This document shows positions 38,140 through 51,539 of a stretch of DNA of 64,000 nt, one piece after another. Position 1 is the stretch's first letter, and each line of letters starts with the position of its first letter. A program made the translations under genes and the position numbers. The notes beneath the pieces are model-generated. The model was given only the letters and a program-made list of their open reading frames with translations. It was not told where the DNA came from and ran no database searches. Source of the DNA: Eriocheir sinensis (lineage: Eukaryota; Arthropoda; Malacostraca; Decapoda; Varunidae); the NCBI RefSeq assembly GCF_024679095.1, contig NC_066518.1:11240243-11304242 (forward strand), in the 5' to 3' direction.

Positions 38140-38219
38140 TAATCATACATATGTGAATTATATGGTAGCGTCAAATCAGTAATAGAGTATTTAACGTGAA
38201 CAAGGTCAGACTATCGATG

Positions 38220-38464
<245 letters not shown>

Positions 38465-38579
38465 ATCATCCACATAGTTATTATTGCATCGACGTAGGTG
38501 CATCCTTCACTCATCTGCAGTCGTATCACGCGCTGGACTCGCTATCCCCAGCCACTACCTTCCCCGAAAAGGCTTGGAG

Positions 38580-38804
38580 CTGCTTGGTGACTGATCTTTG
38601 AGTACGGCTGAATCCTTACATCACACCCACACACTCCGGAGAGAAGGAACACAGCCCCCATCCAACTCCAAGTACCCATTCCCTACTTGGTGGACATGGA
38701 CACGGATGAAAGGAGACTCACAATCCGTCCACACTCCACCAGCGATTCGAACTCTGGATGTCTTGGCTGTTAGTCGAGCCCATTAACCATTACACGACAG
38801 AGCG
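38580..38804 (-). mobile_element. tRNA-derived SINE candidate
   Basis: Reading the minus strand from 38,804, the sequence starts gctctgtcgtgtaatggtta, a tRNA-like 5' end with an A-box-like gtgtaatggttaatgg. About 40 nt later it has a perfect B-box GTTCGAATC (+ coordinates 38,744-38,752). This spacing is that of a tRNA internal RNA polymerase III promoter. The head resembles tRNA-Val-type sequences (loop ctaacag), but the acceptor stem cannot be closed, so it is not a functional tRNA. A tRNA-unrelated body of about 150 bp follows towards 38,580. The 3' boundary is uncertain and no target duplication is obvious. Confidence 0.65.
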
Positions 38805-38911
38805 TTTTTTTTTTGTGTGTGTGTGTTTGTTCTTCCACTCTTACGAAAATTTTAACTCATGTTGGGTAAGACTTTAGTACCTGGTCTCTCCCTCTCACAC
38901 GTGCATTTCGT

Positions 38912-38913
<2 letters not shown>

Positions 38914-38975
<62 letters not shown>
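38914..38975. repeat. (GT)31 microsatellite
   Basis: A perfect GT tract. Confidence 0.97.
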
Positions 38976-38977
<2 letters not shown>

Positions 38978-39179
38978 ACGGGCGCGCGTCTATGTGTGAT
39001 TCTCTCGCCTAAGTTGAAACAGCAACATTCCACTTTTAAAGTCCATAAATTCAGGAAGCTGCTAATTTTGTTTCTACACTCTCCTCGCCTCACCGGAGAA
39101 CCTGAAGGAGGAATGGTCGGCCTGTCTGGTGAGGAAGCCTGATGGTGTACTTCAGCGAGACGAGCAGGCCGGAGATATA

Positions 39180-39725
39180 GTTGAAGGAACGATAAGTGAG
39201 GAAAAATATAGAGGGAGGAGGAGGAAGAGAAGGAGGAAGAAAAGAAAACAATGAAAAAGAAAAGAATAAGTATGACGAGGCCTTGGAAATTGAAGTGTGA
39301 GACCAAAGTGGTGCAGGAACAAATACGAGCAAACAAATGAACAAGAAGGAACATGAAGATTTAAACGAACAAAACCTGAAAAGACAAAAAAAATCTGGTA
39401 AAAGAAATTGGTTAAGAGGAGCAAGAAGAGGAGGAATAAGAATAAGAATAAGAAGAAGAAGAAGAAATAAAAGAAAAAGAAGGAAAGAAAAAAATCAAAG
39501 AAAAACACTAGAGTAAAAAGAGAATCAACAAAATGGTGCTGGAATAGAGAAAAAAAACACGAACAAAATGGAAAACAGAAATTTTTTAAAAGAACAAAAC
39601 CGAAACAAGTAGACATTTGTAAAATAAATTGGTTAGGCGGAGAAAGAGGGCGAGTACGAGGAGGACGAAAATGAGGAAAAAGAAGAAGAAGAAGAAGGAG
39701 AAGAGTAGCAGAAGTGGAAAGATCA
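39180..39725 (+). repeat. A/G-rich degenerate tandem pair (about 225 bp)
   Basis: (g/a)tggtgc(a/t)gg at 39,308 and 39,533 starts two loosely matching blocks. Each contains a gaacaaaac(c) word, an aaattggtta(a/g)g.gga word and a GAA/GGA triplet patch. The long minus-strand frame through here (40,099-39,152) is rich in Phe, Leu and Ser and reflects the composition. Confidence 0.6.
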
Positions 39726-40119
39726 TTATCAGTCGTGGGAGTAGTGGGAGGAGGGAGTTGGACGGACAAGATCAGTATCAGTAGCGGCTGTAGGAGGTGA
39801 GACACGGGAGAGGCAAAAACGCAGACACATACACACACAGTAGTGAGAGCAATAACAGAGGAGGTGCGTTGCCAGGAGCGAGGGGTGCCTGCTTGCCTGA
39901 CGTCCCGGGTTGCTGAGGCTTCGAGTCCCGTGAAGGCGAAAATTGCAAACATGGTCGAGGAGAAGGTGATGGTCGGATAATAACAATTAGAATGGTTAAT
40001 GGCCGCGATGGTCCAGTTTTTCAGGGTCTTGTCGGGGGCTGTCCGCTGTGCCCTAGCCCTTTCGTACTCGCAACATCCACGGACTCTCGGCATCAGCAAC
40101 AGAGGGCGGCTATTACTTA
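39726..40119. other. Unassigned non-coding stretch
   Basis: Mixed sequence. No exon or RNA is recognised. Confidence 0.35.
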
Positions 40120-40295
40120 TATTACACCTTTTTTGTTAGTGTGCTATCTTGCTCTTTCCCAAGCTCTGCGCCGACGAGATGGATTTACAAGTCGTCCACC
40201 AAGTACTATTTTTTTTTCTTAGTGTGTTATTTAAGTATTTCCCATGCTCTTCCCTACGAGGTAGAATTACAAGCTGTCCTCCAAATAGGTTTAAA
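40120..40295 (+). repeat. Two-copy tandem duplication (83 bp)
   Basis: ttagtgtg.tat followed by tttccca(a/t)gctct, c..acgag.t.ga(a/t)ttacaag and tgtcc(a/t)ccaa recur at 40,136 and 40,219. Confidence 0.75.
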
Positions 40296-40709
40296 GTTTT
40301 GGTTCAGTGGCAATAGCAAGACCAAGAGAGGAAAAAAGATGCCAGCCACTTAATTATCACAGTTTCCTTTCGCACTGCTTTGTCGTGTTCTGTTCGTCTC
40401 ATATAAATGCACGCAATACTCTAGACATTCTTTTCATGCGGCAGTAAATTATTCTCCAGCATGTTATTGTCAAGCGAGATGCCGCCTCGTCAGGGAGCGG
40501 CGTCAATTTAAGCCCAGAAAAAAAAAGAGGACACCGTATTAGGCTCGGCGTATTCGGGCAACGCCATGAACTCATCGATAGCGTCTGTTGCAGTGTGTGT
40601 TGTATATCCTAAAGCGTTCAACATTTTCTGCCATTAAATTATTTTTGTCCAACAACTTGAACAGTGAACAGTCGATTGTGTTTGGGCGTTTGGGGGTGGG
40701 GGGGGAAGG
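40296..40709. other. Unassigned non-coding stretch
   Basis: Mixed sequence. Nothing is recognised. Confidence 0.35.
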
Positions 40710-40711
40710 GC

Positions 40712-40851
<140 letters not shown>

Positions 40852-41104
40852 TCAGGGATTTGATATACGATAGGCGTGTTTAGTAGTGGCATTTACTTAA
40901 GCAGTGGACGATCTATGGGCGGCTCGATCACACGGAGGCTCTTCTTCACTAGTACCTCTCCCACAGCGCCGGAGTCAGAGGCGCAGCGATGCTCTGTCTT
41001 AGAAACGTGTTCCTCGCACACATGCACGCACTAGACCTCAATGTAAGCTATCTGCCTCTGAGCAACAAAAAAAAAAAAAACAGTTTGTCGAATATTATAT
41101 AAAA

Positions 41105-41480
41105 CAAAAGGATGCACAAGGTTAAAAGGAGCCAACAAGGGGCCGGTCAGCCTACACCTTGCCTTCTCCGACCGACACATTCGCCTTCTATCCTCCTCAT
41201 ACATAAATTTATCCGACCTCCATTTAAAACCCTCTATTGCATTTACATTAACTTCAATATGGCTTCATTTGCTATATTAATGCAATGTCCTACTTGTTAA
41301 CCAGTTTTTGCTTATCCCCTTAATCCTAAACTTATCCAACTCCTTCCCATTGGTGCGGACTCTTACATCTTTTATTCACTGTAGGAGCTTCATTCACATT
41401 CCCTCTGTTAATCTCTTCAGCCGCATAAATAGTACCGCCATGTGACCACTTAGTCTGCACCTCTCCAAAGAATGCAGATT
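41105..41480 (-). mobile_element. CR1-like LINE 3' end (decayed)
   Basis: On the minus strand the translation gives SLERCRLSGHMAVLFMRLKR near 41,465-41,406, then VRVRTNGKELDKFRIKGI, KNWLTSRTLH with stops, and IEGFKWRSDKFMYEEDRR near 41,215-41,160. This is the order R-R-G-D.I..FK, R.NG..L, NWF.NRVV..WN, FK.RLDKFM..DDR at the end of CR1-group ORF2 proteins. Stops at the expected WN positions and substitutions show decay. A short 3' UTR follows to about 41,105. The catalytic RT domain is absent (5' truncation). Confidence 0.82.
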
Positions 41481-42420
41481 AAGATACTGTAATGATTTTC
41501 TGAAAGGAATGTTTTTTATCTATTTTTGTTATACGATGGATGAAAAATCGTATCGGTCAGTTAGCATGGAGTAATTATTTTCTTTTATTCACCAGCCTAT
41601 AAATGTAAAATGATATAAAGTCTTCCACGCCATTTTACCAACACACTTCACCGCATGCACGCTTATTACCTCTCGTCTTCCATCACCTTCCGTACGTATA
41701 TTTTGCCTCCTGTTGAACTATCATCGTATATTCGCACTTACCGCATGATTACTGCCTCCAATTATCCCCTCCTCTAATTGTAAACCAGTTCCTGTCGATT
41801 TCCATACTGAACCACTAGTTTATCTTGACTTCAATCAATAAATATTTACTCTGCAGGGAAAGAATGGGAAAAGAAAATGCAAAAGTGTATATAATTGTCC
41901 TCACAGATTCGCAGCTACTCACCGTTGAGCTTACGGTAATAACACAAGCTTTTCGTGAGTTGGGTCTTTCCTCACCCAGTCTTTTCCTGCAACGCCCTTC
42001 CCCGACCCAACCTGCCTCACCTCGACCCTCCCCCTATCCACCTGCGCTCAGCCCTATCACACCCCCGCACCCCGGCACGCAGCAGTTCACCCCTGACCCG
42101 CAAGGCGCCGGCAGGATCTACACACGACCCTGCGCCAAGAGGTCATTCCTGGGGGGGGTGGGGGTCAGGTGCCTCAGCGGCCTCACTAAGTCCACCACAC
42201 CTCAAACTATTTTTTTTCTCCCCAATTTTGGTTGCCGGCGCTTGACAAGGCCGGCAAGTGCTCTAATTGACAGGAGTACCCGAGGATCATATACCGGATT
42301 TGAGAATCTTCATAACTTTGAATTTTAATGAACGAGTCGTCAGGTATTTCATAAATGTGCATGCGATCATATGTAAGAGTTTAAAATTAATATTACCCGC
42401 AAGACGATCATCCATTGTTT
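41481..42420. other. Unassigned non-coding stretch
   Basis: A 167-codon open frame at 41,825-42,328 (+) is partly Pro-rich through a C-rich patch (41,990-42,120). It has no recognisable domain, so I do not call it a gene. Confidence 0.4.
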
Positions 42421-42532
42421 GCTTTTTTTTCGTTTTTGCTGTTGTTGTTGTTGTTATTGTTGCTGCTGTTGTTGGGGTAGAGGAGTGGGAGTGGAGTGGT
42501 GGTACTAGTGATGGTGGTGGTGATGGTGATGT

Positions 42533-42569
<37 letters not shown>
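42421..42569. repeat. GTT/GGT triplets and (GT)18 microsatellite
   Basis: GTT triplets (42,438-42,475), GGT/GAT triplets (42,497-42,530) and a GT tract (42,534-42,569). Confidence 0.93.
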
Positions 42570-42572
<3 letters not shown>

Positions 42573-43970
42573 GGCATTCCTAAGTAAACTTGCAAAAGAT
42601 ATTATGAGCGAGGGAGGTTCCCTTGACCCCCGACCCTCGCCGTCTGCCGCAAACACTTGGTAATCCCGGGAGTCAACGCGGCCGGCGCCTCGGGACCCCA
42701 ACAATACCATTCTCAAGTGGCAGCTCCTTCACGCCGCCGCGCTAAACGTTGCGTCTCACCCTGCGGTGGCGCTCTGATCTTTCGTCCCGTCACGCTCATC
42801 TCAAGCTTTATTCTTTATCTTCAAAGGGCGGAGGCATAAGGGTTCCTCGCGAAATTGTTTATATACGTTTATTTTATATTTGTTTAGCATTCATTCGCCA
42901 ATATAGTGTTTATGGTGGTGCTTGCGGCTTTTGTTGGATGTTAATCATTCAAGAGTTACGTAAATACGAAGATAAATATAGATGGATAAAATACCTTCAC
43001 GTGTTGGCTGTTGGGTTTGTTTATATATGTTCAAGAAAGAAAAGAAAATTAAGTAAAAAGGAAGTAATTTGATGAGAAAACATGCGAAAAGACTCTAGAC
43101 CAAAGGAACCTGGTTAGAAGCTGCTTAAGGGGAAGCCTTTGAGGGCGTGCGTGGGGAGGTGTGCTTACTCTGCTCCACCAGCGACGGACAGTAGTGGCGC
43201 AGACGGGCCGTGGAGCCTCGCCTCAGGGCACACCGCTGCAGGAGGATCAAAGGGATGAGGACGATTCAGGGTACATCCAGAATTACTTTGATTCCGCTCG
43301 TGAGGGTCCATGAGAGCCCCGGCGCGTGCCCTGTGGCGGCCCTAGATAATAGCGCCGCTGAAGCAGAGCAAATCCCCGAAACTGCTGAACGTGTCTCACT
43401 TTTGTGCTGTGGACGGGGCGACGAAGGCTGTTGGCGAAGGTCCTTTGAACCCTGAACGTAAACCTGACTTATAAGGCTTTTGAGGGGTGTGGATGAAGTT
43501 TTCTGCGACACTCGCCTTGAGGTCTTTCGTCGCGGCTGTCAACAGTACAAGACGGAAGAATTAGCGACGTATATTTTTACCCACAAATAAGGATCCGGTA
43601 TCGAGGCATGCGAGGCTAAACACGAACCTCAGTTTTAAGGCGCTCGTTAGGTCTTTTAGCATTGGTTATTATCTTTATTAATCCTCTCTGAGCTTCGGGT
43701 CTTGTACGGGGCCGCGGGCGAGGAATCCCAGCGCTTGGGTTCCTCCGCCCGCCGAAGAATATTTGCAATTGGCTCCGGACCGCTTGATAACAGTCCTCGT
43801 GTCCGTCTCGTTATTGAAGTGGAGTCGATTTTCACTTACCTCCGCCGCTACCTCTGTTATCACTACGATCCTGGCCAATTTAAAATCTTCATCCCTCCCT
43901 TTTTTTATCTGTATAGTCGTGCAGTTACCATTAGATATAGGGAGCAGTGCTGTGGGGTCCTTACCTGTTC
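42570..43970. other. Unassigned non-coding stretch
   Basis: GC-rich at 42,630-42,790 and mixed afterwards. Open frames of 80-107 codons show no domain. No gene is assigned. Confidence 0.38.
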
Positions 43971-44130
<160 letters not shown>

Positions 44131-44239
44131 TCGTGCAACCGAATCAATGCAATGGTTTATTAGTCTTTTTTGTTGTTGTTGTAATGTTGGTTTGTGGTGA
44201 TTGTGTACGCGGAAGGGAATAGGGCAAGGAGGCGTCTTA

Positions 44240-44820
44240 TTTAAGTTTTTCGGTGCGTGTTCCTGGCGTTTTCGTGCCTCGCTGCTTCTGTGGTTTATCT
44301 CTTACAAGGTTTCCATTATCTAAGCAGGCAGGATTTATTTTGAGAGAAAGAGAGAGAGAGAAACAGACGGATAAACAAACAGACATAAGCAGACTCGCAT
44401 CCTCAGACTTTCAACATCCTATGGTTTATATCTTGCAAGCTTTCCATTATCTAAGCAGACAGATTTATTTTGTGAGAAAGAGAGAGAAATAGACAGACAG
44501 ACAAACACAGGCAGACCCTCATCCTCAGACTCTCAATAACATGATGTCGGTTAAATATTTCAACGTTTTCATTATCTAAGCAGACAGATCTGTTTTGAGA
44601 GAAAGAGAAAGAGAGAGAAACAGACGGACGAACAAGCAGACATGGGCACTTACATCCTCAGACCTTCAATAACCTGCTGTAGTTTAAATATTTGAAGGTT
44701 TTCATTATCCAAGCAGACATTTATTTTGAGTGAAACAGAATGAGAAAGAGAGAGAAACAGACAGACAAACAAAGACACAGACAGACTCACATCTTCAGAG
44801 ATTTAATAAGATGATGTAGT
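44240..44820 (+). repeat. Four-copy tandem repeat (125-133 bp) with GA/GACA core
   Basis: Units contain ggttta.atct(t), (t)ttc(c)attatctaagcag(a/g)cag, (a)tttattttg(a/t)gagaaag, GA repeats, ..acagac(g/a)ga(t/c)aaacaa, and catcctcagac(t/c)(t)tcaa. attatc anchors lie near 44,315, 44,446, 44,571 and 44,704. Each unit carries its own short GA and GACA microsatellite, so slippage inside the unit explains the length differences. Confidence 0.9.
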
Positions 44821-45199
44821 CGCTTTTTCATTTACAGTTGAATCGCTTCGAGCCAATCGTTCTTGTATCGTCGGACGGGACGGTGAATATAAGGAAAATA
44901 TTGCCAGTCCATTCTATGCAAGTCCAGTTTATCCTGTTTTACCAATGCAAAATATAGGATAGTTAATTATGAAACCTTTGCTCCCAGGAAAATTATACCA
45001 CCTCCAAGATATTTTGTTTTTCTTAAGTCTATCCTTTAAAAGCAGGGTGTAGAGGATAGAAATGAAAGGAAAAAAGATTAATGAGAATACGAGAATTAGG
45101 AGAAGTAAAAAGAGGAGAAGGAGAAGTTGATGTTTTATTATTCCTCTTAAACATATCCACTCATTGCAGGGTGTAAAGGAGAGAAAATAAGGAAAAAAG
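44821..45199. other. Unassigned stretch grading into purine-rich DNA
   Basis: tcc(a/t)ttaaaa/cata and caggtgtaga/cagggtgtaaagga words at 45,030-45,190 suggest a weak duplication (agcagggtgtagaggatagaaatga / tgcagggtgtaaaggagagaaaata, about 126 bp apart). Confidence 0.5.
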
Positions 45200-45239
45200 A
45201 TGGATGGGGTTACGAAATTGAGGAGGAAAAGTAAAAGGA

Positions 45240-45715
45240 GGAGAAGGAGAACCAGGATGAACAGTAATAGGCAAAAGACGAGAAGGCAAGAGATGAGGAG
45301 GATGAGTGGAAGGGAAGGAATGATGATAAAAGGAAGAGAAGGAGAAGCAAAAGAAGCAGTAGGAGGCAAAGAGAAGAGAGGGCAAGGGATGAGGAGGATG
45401 AGAGGAAGGCAAGGAATGATGATAAGAGGAAGAGAAGGAGAAACAAAAGAAGCAGTAGGAGGCAAAGAGAAGAGAGGGCAAGGGATGAGGAGGATGAGTG
45501 GAAGGGAAGGAATGATGATAAAAGGAAGAGAAGGAGAAGCAAAAGAAGCAGTCGGAGGCAAAAAGAAGAGAGGGCAAGGGATGAGGAGGATGAGAGGAAG
45601 GCAAGGAATGATGATAAGAGGAAGAGAAGGAGAAACAAAAGAAGCAGTAGGAGGCAAAGAGAAGAGAGGGCAAGGGATGAGGAGGATGAGAGGAAGGCAA
45701 GGGATGACCGTGGCG
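45240..45715 (+). repeat. 96-bp tandem array with alternating A/B units
   Basis: ggcaag(g/a)gat anchors fall at 45,285, 45,381, 45,477, 45,573 and 45,669, exactly 96 bp apart. Units alternate: type A has gtggaaggga...ataaaagg...gaagcaaaag, and type B has gaggaaggca...ataagagg...gaaacaaaag (order A, B, A, B, partial B). The real repeating unit is therefore a 192-bp dimer. The period is a multiple of three and stop codons are rare, so frames of 142-242 codons run through it on both strands; these are repeat artefacts. Confidence 0.93.
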
Positions 45716-46131
45716 AAGCTGGAATTTTTGTGTTGTCAGAACCTCAGGGCGCGAAAATATAAAAAGTTGATAAAAAAGATATACAAAAAAAAGCTCACCG
45801 ACCACCCACTGCTACCGAACCTCGACCACGCATACACGGCGCACGAAGGGAAGGTGTGAAAGGGAGCAAGGAGTAAGGAGAAAAGGGAGTAAGGAGTACG
45901 GGTAGAGGGACGTTAGGGCCTCCCATCGCTCCCTTCGTTTATCTTTTTCTTTCCTGGGCCTTCATCCTCAACCCATTTTGTGCCCCGCTGCTATTCTTTA
46001 TTCCTCCTTCTGATGGAAAGTCGGATTGGGAGAGGAAGGGTATACGGAGTGAGTATTCTTTAGGGTGGAGGCAGTTGTGTTGACCCTGGATGGAAGAGGG
46101 CAGGAGCGCGCGCATACACACAAACGCACGA

Positions 46132-46132
<1 letters not shown>
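45716..46132. other. Unassigned non-coding stretch
   Basis: Mixed sequence after the array. Nothing is recognised. Confidence 0.4.

Positions 46133-46194
<62 letters not shown>
46133..46194. repeat. (CA)31 microsatellite
   Basis: A perfect CA tract followed by tatataat. Confidence 0.97.
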
Positions 46195-48775
<2,581 letters not shown>

Positions 48776-48795
48776 CTGAACGACAGACGCTGGGA

Positions 48796-48925
48796 GACTA
48801 GGGGAGGAGGGGCTGACGGAGGCGGGGCTTGGTGGGGAGGGGTGGGACGGGGCGGGGCTGGCGGGGCGGGTGGGGGGAGGGGCGGCTACCTGATCCCTCC
48901 CCTCGCCTCGCCTCGCCTGCAGGTG
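48796..48925. promoter_or_regulatory. GC-box / G-run block
   Basis: Contains several GGGGCGGGG-like GC boxes (about 48,821, 48,849, 48,862 and 48,879) and many G runs of three or more, then cctcgcctcgcctcgcctgcag at 48,902-48,923. GC boxes are known Sp-factor sites and the G runs could fold into quadruplexes. No gene start, Inr or downstream exon is visible, so promoter function is only a possibility. Confidence 0.25.
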
Positions 48926-49200
48926 GGAGCGGCCCTGCCTGGAATCAAATTAGCCATATTTTTCGTAATCCTAGAATGTATTGGCCCATTTTTTTACGTG
49001 GAAAGTTCCGTCTGTAACTTTTGCCGTCCCTGTATTTTGTCCGAGTCATCGTTTCGCTCAAGAGTCTGTAATAACTCTGTCTAAAAATAACGTAACAAAT
49101 GGCCTTTTTTATCGTCCTTTCCGGCTGAAGGAATCTGAAGAGGGGGATGGACGGGGAGACTCGACTGTGTAAAACGAATAATTAAGGAATGGGAGGGCGA
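48926..49200. other. Unassigned non-coding stretch
   Basis: Mixed sequence after the GC-box block. Short frames only; no domain. Confidence 0.35.
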
Positions 49201-49235
49201 GGTTGGTGTGAGGGACCAGCCGAAGGGAGTGGACG

Positions 49236-49503
<268 letters not shown>

Positions 49504-49799
49504 AATATAAAAGGCGTTGTGTTAATAAGGGGAGAGGGCGTGGAGTGAATGAAGGAGAGGCGGGAGTGAGTGCTGGAGGTATTGAGAGAAGAAAAAATAA
49601 AGAAAAGAGTGCTCGGGGTTAGCAAAAGTTGGCATGAGTCCACACTTTAGTCCGTCTGTTTTTCTCTCACTCGTTCTATCTCATGATAATTATACTCCTC
49701 AACTATTCTTTATGTGTGTTTGTTTTTATTTACCTGACAGTCAATTCCTTTCTTTGTATTTTTGTTGTTTTTCTGTTTACCTTAACTCGCTATATGTCC

Positions 49800-49850
49800 A
49801 CCAGTCTCTATCTATCTATCTATATCTATCTATCTATCTATCTCTTACTC
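49800..49850. repeat. (CTAT)n microsatellite
   Basis: About eleven imperfect CTAT tetramers. Confidence 0.92.
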
Positions 49851-49919
49851 TACATATACATAGAACCTCAATTCCCTTCCTATTTGTCCTTTATCAATTC
49901 ATCTAGCAACACCATCCTC

Positions 49920-50160
49920 CCTCAATGCCTCCCCTTCCTCCATTACCCTTCCATCCCTCCCATCACCTGTCACCCATCTCCATAACCCCTCCATCCCTCC
50001 TCTCCCATCACCTCACCTTACCTTCCTCCATAACCCCTCCATCCCTCCTCTCCCATCACCTCACCTTACCTTCCTCCATAACCCCTCCATCCGTCTCCTC
50101 CCAGCACCTATCCCCCCTTCCTCCATAACCCCTTCCATCCGTCCCCGACACCTTCCTTTC
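49920..50160 (+). repeat. 48-bp C-rich minisatellite
   Basis: cataacccctccatcc anchors lie at 49,981, 50,029 and 50,077, exactly 48 bp apart, with degenerate copies on each side. The halves of the unit (24 bp each) resemble one another, so 24 bp may be the older unit. Confidence 0.88.
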
Positions 50161-51431
50161 CTACCCCTTCCCTCCCTATCACCTTCCCGTCGCCATTAAC
50201 ATGATAAACACGACGAGCGAATGCCGCCACACGTCCTGCAGTCACTTTGTCAGGCTCTAGCAGCGAGAAGGGGAGCGCAGTGGAAAAAACGCATTTATTG
50301 GTGCGCGAAGACTTCGGGCTAATCCCTCATAAATCGTTATTATCCGCCTAACCTTCGCCGAGAGACAGTGGAGACGCTATTAGACGGCGGCGGCATAGCA
50401 ATCAATCAGACCAAAGTGAATGTCAAGCAAAAAGCGGAGATTATCAGACACTTCAGTTCAGCTGCAGCGTTCGCGTGGATTCAAGGACACTCCCGCTGCC
50501 TCCTCCTCCTCCTCCTCCTCCACCGCTGCTGCCCCCCCACTCACCTTGCCCCCCTTCACCACCCCAGTCCGGCATCCCCAACCCCCCCCATCACCACCAC
50601 AGCCCCCCGCCTTCCCCCTTCCCTCACCACCACAGGCTCAACTTACCCCCTTTCCTACTTCACAGCTATAGCCCCTTCAGGATCCCTCCCCCTCCGATCA
50701 CTTTCCCCATATTCCCTCACTTCCCCACCATCCCCCACCTCCCCTTCTACCTCTTCCCACGTCCTCCATTACTTCTTTCCTCACTACCTCCTCGCTCCCT
50801 CTCTCCCCATTCTTGTCCTCATTACTACTCCCTCCTTTGCTCCCTCTCCACCTACCCCCTCCCCCCTCTCACCACCACCACCACAATCACCACCCAATCT
50901 TCCTCAGCCAGACGAACTAGAGAATATTATCTTCAGCTGTTCTTCTGTTCTACCCCATCCCACCCCACCACGCCCTCACACTTGCCACATCTCGACCCTT
51001 CCACCTCTCCTCCCTCCACAAGGTCCCCTCCCACCCAGGTGTTTCGAGTCCCTGTGTTAAGTTAAGGTAGTCGCTCCTACATATGCCATTCTTCCGTATA
51101 TGGACAGTGGCGTTGTGGACTATTAAGGGGAAGGGTGTAGAGAAGGGCGTGGTGGGTAGGTGGGTGGAAGGAAGGTGAGGAGGGGTGAGGGTGAGGGCAC
51201 AAGGCTGAGGGAACGAGGTAGGAAAAAGTGGGAAATGCCTTATGGGAGGTTGAAAGATGGGCTTGGCGTGATGTAAGGAAGTGACTGGTGTAAGACAGAA
51301 CCCGGAAAGTGGCTATACACACCTTGGCTTTGCTTATCAGTCTTTCATCAAATGACAGCAGAAGGAGGGTGAAGATATACCTAAAAATGAGAGAGGGAGA
51401 TTTTTTGTTGTTGTTGTTGTTTTTTTGTTTG

Positions 51432-51434
<3 letters not shown>
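50161..51434. other. Unassigned stretch with Pro-rich C-rich block
   Basis: 50,495-51,050 is C-rich with CTC and CCA triplets, giving Pro/Ser/Thr frames up to 230 codons. No domain, signal or splice context supports a protein. The flanking sequence is mixed. Confidence 0.4.

Positions 51435-51473
<39 letters not shown>
51435..51473. repeat. (GT)19 microsatellite
   Basis: A perfect GT tract after GTT/T runs. Confidence 0.96.
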
Positions 51474-51477
<4 letters not shown>

Positions 51478-51539
51478 CTAAGAAACCGAGAGTAAAATAT
51501 TTCGTGTGGCTGCCATTGCGATTTTACACAATTATGCAC

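Noticed and set aside
38744..38804. Functional tRNA gene on the minus strand
   Set aside because: A- and B-boxes are present but the acceptor stem does not pair and a long body follows. SINE is the better reading.
39152..40099. 315-codon minus-strand frame
   Set aside because: It is mostly Phe/Leu/Ser from A/G-rich DNA read on the other strand, with (GTGT)-derived Cys/Val. No domain.
41825..42328. 167-codon plus-strand frame
   Set aside because: No domain, and its central part is a C-rich Pro/Ser stretch. I could not find acceptor and donor sites consistent with an exon.
45161..45859. Frames of 142-242 codons on both strands at the 96-bp array
   Set aside because: The period is divisible by three and stop codons are rare in purine-rich DNA, so frames stay open on both strands at once. 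No start context, domain or splice signal.
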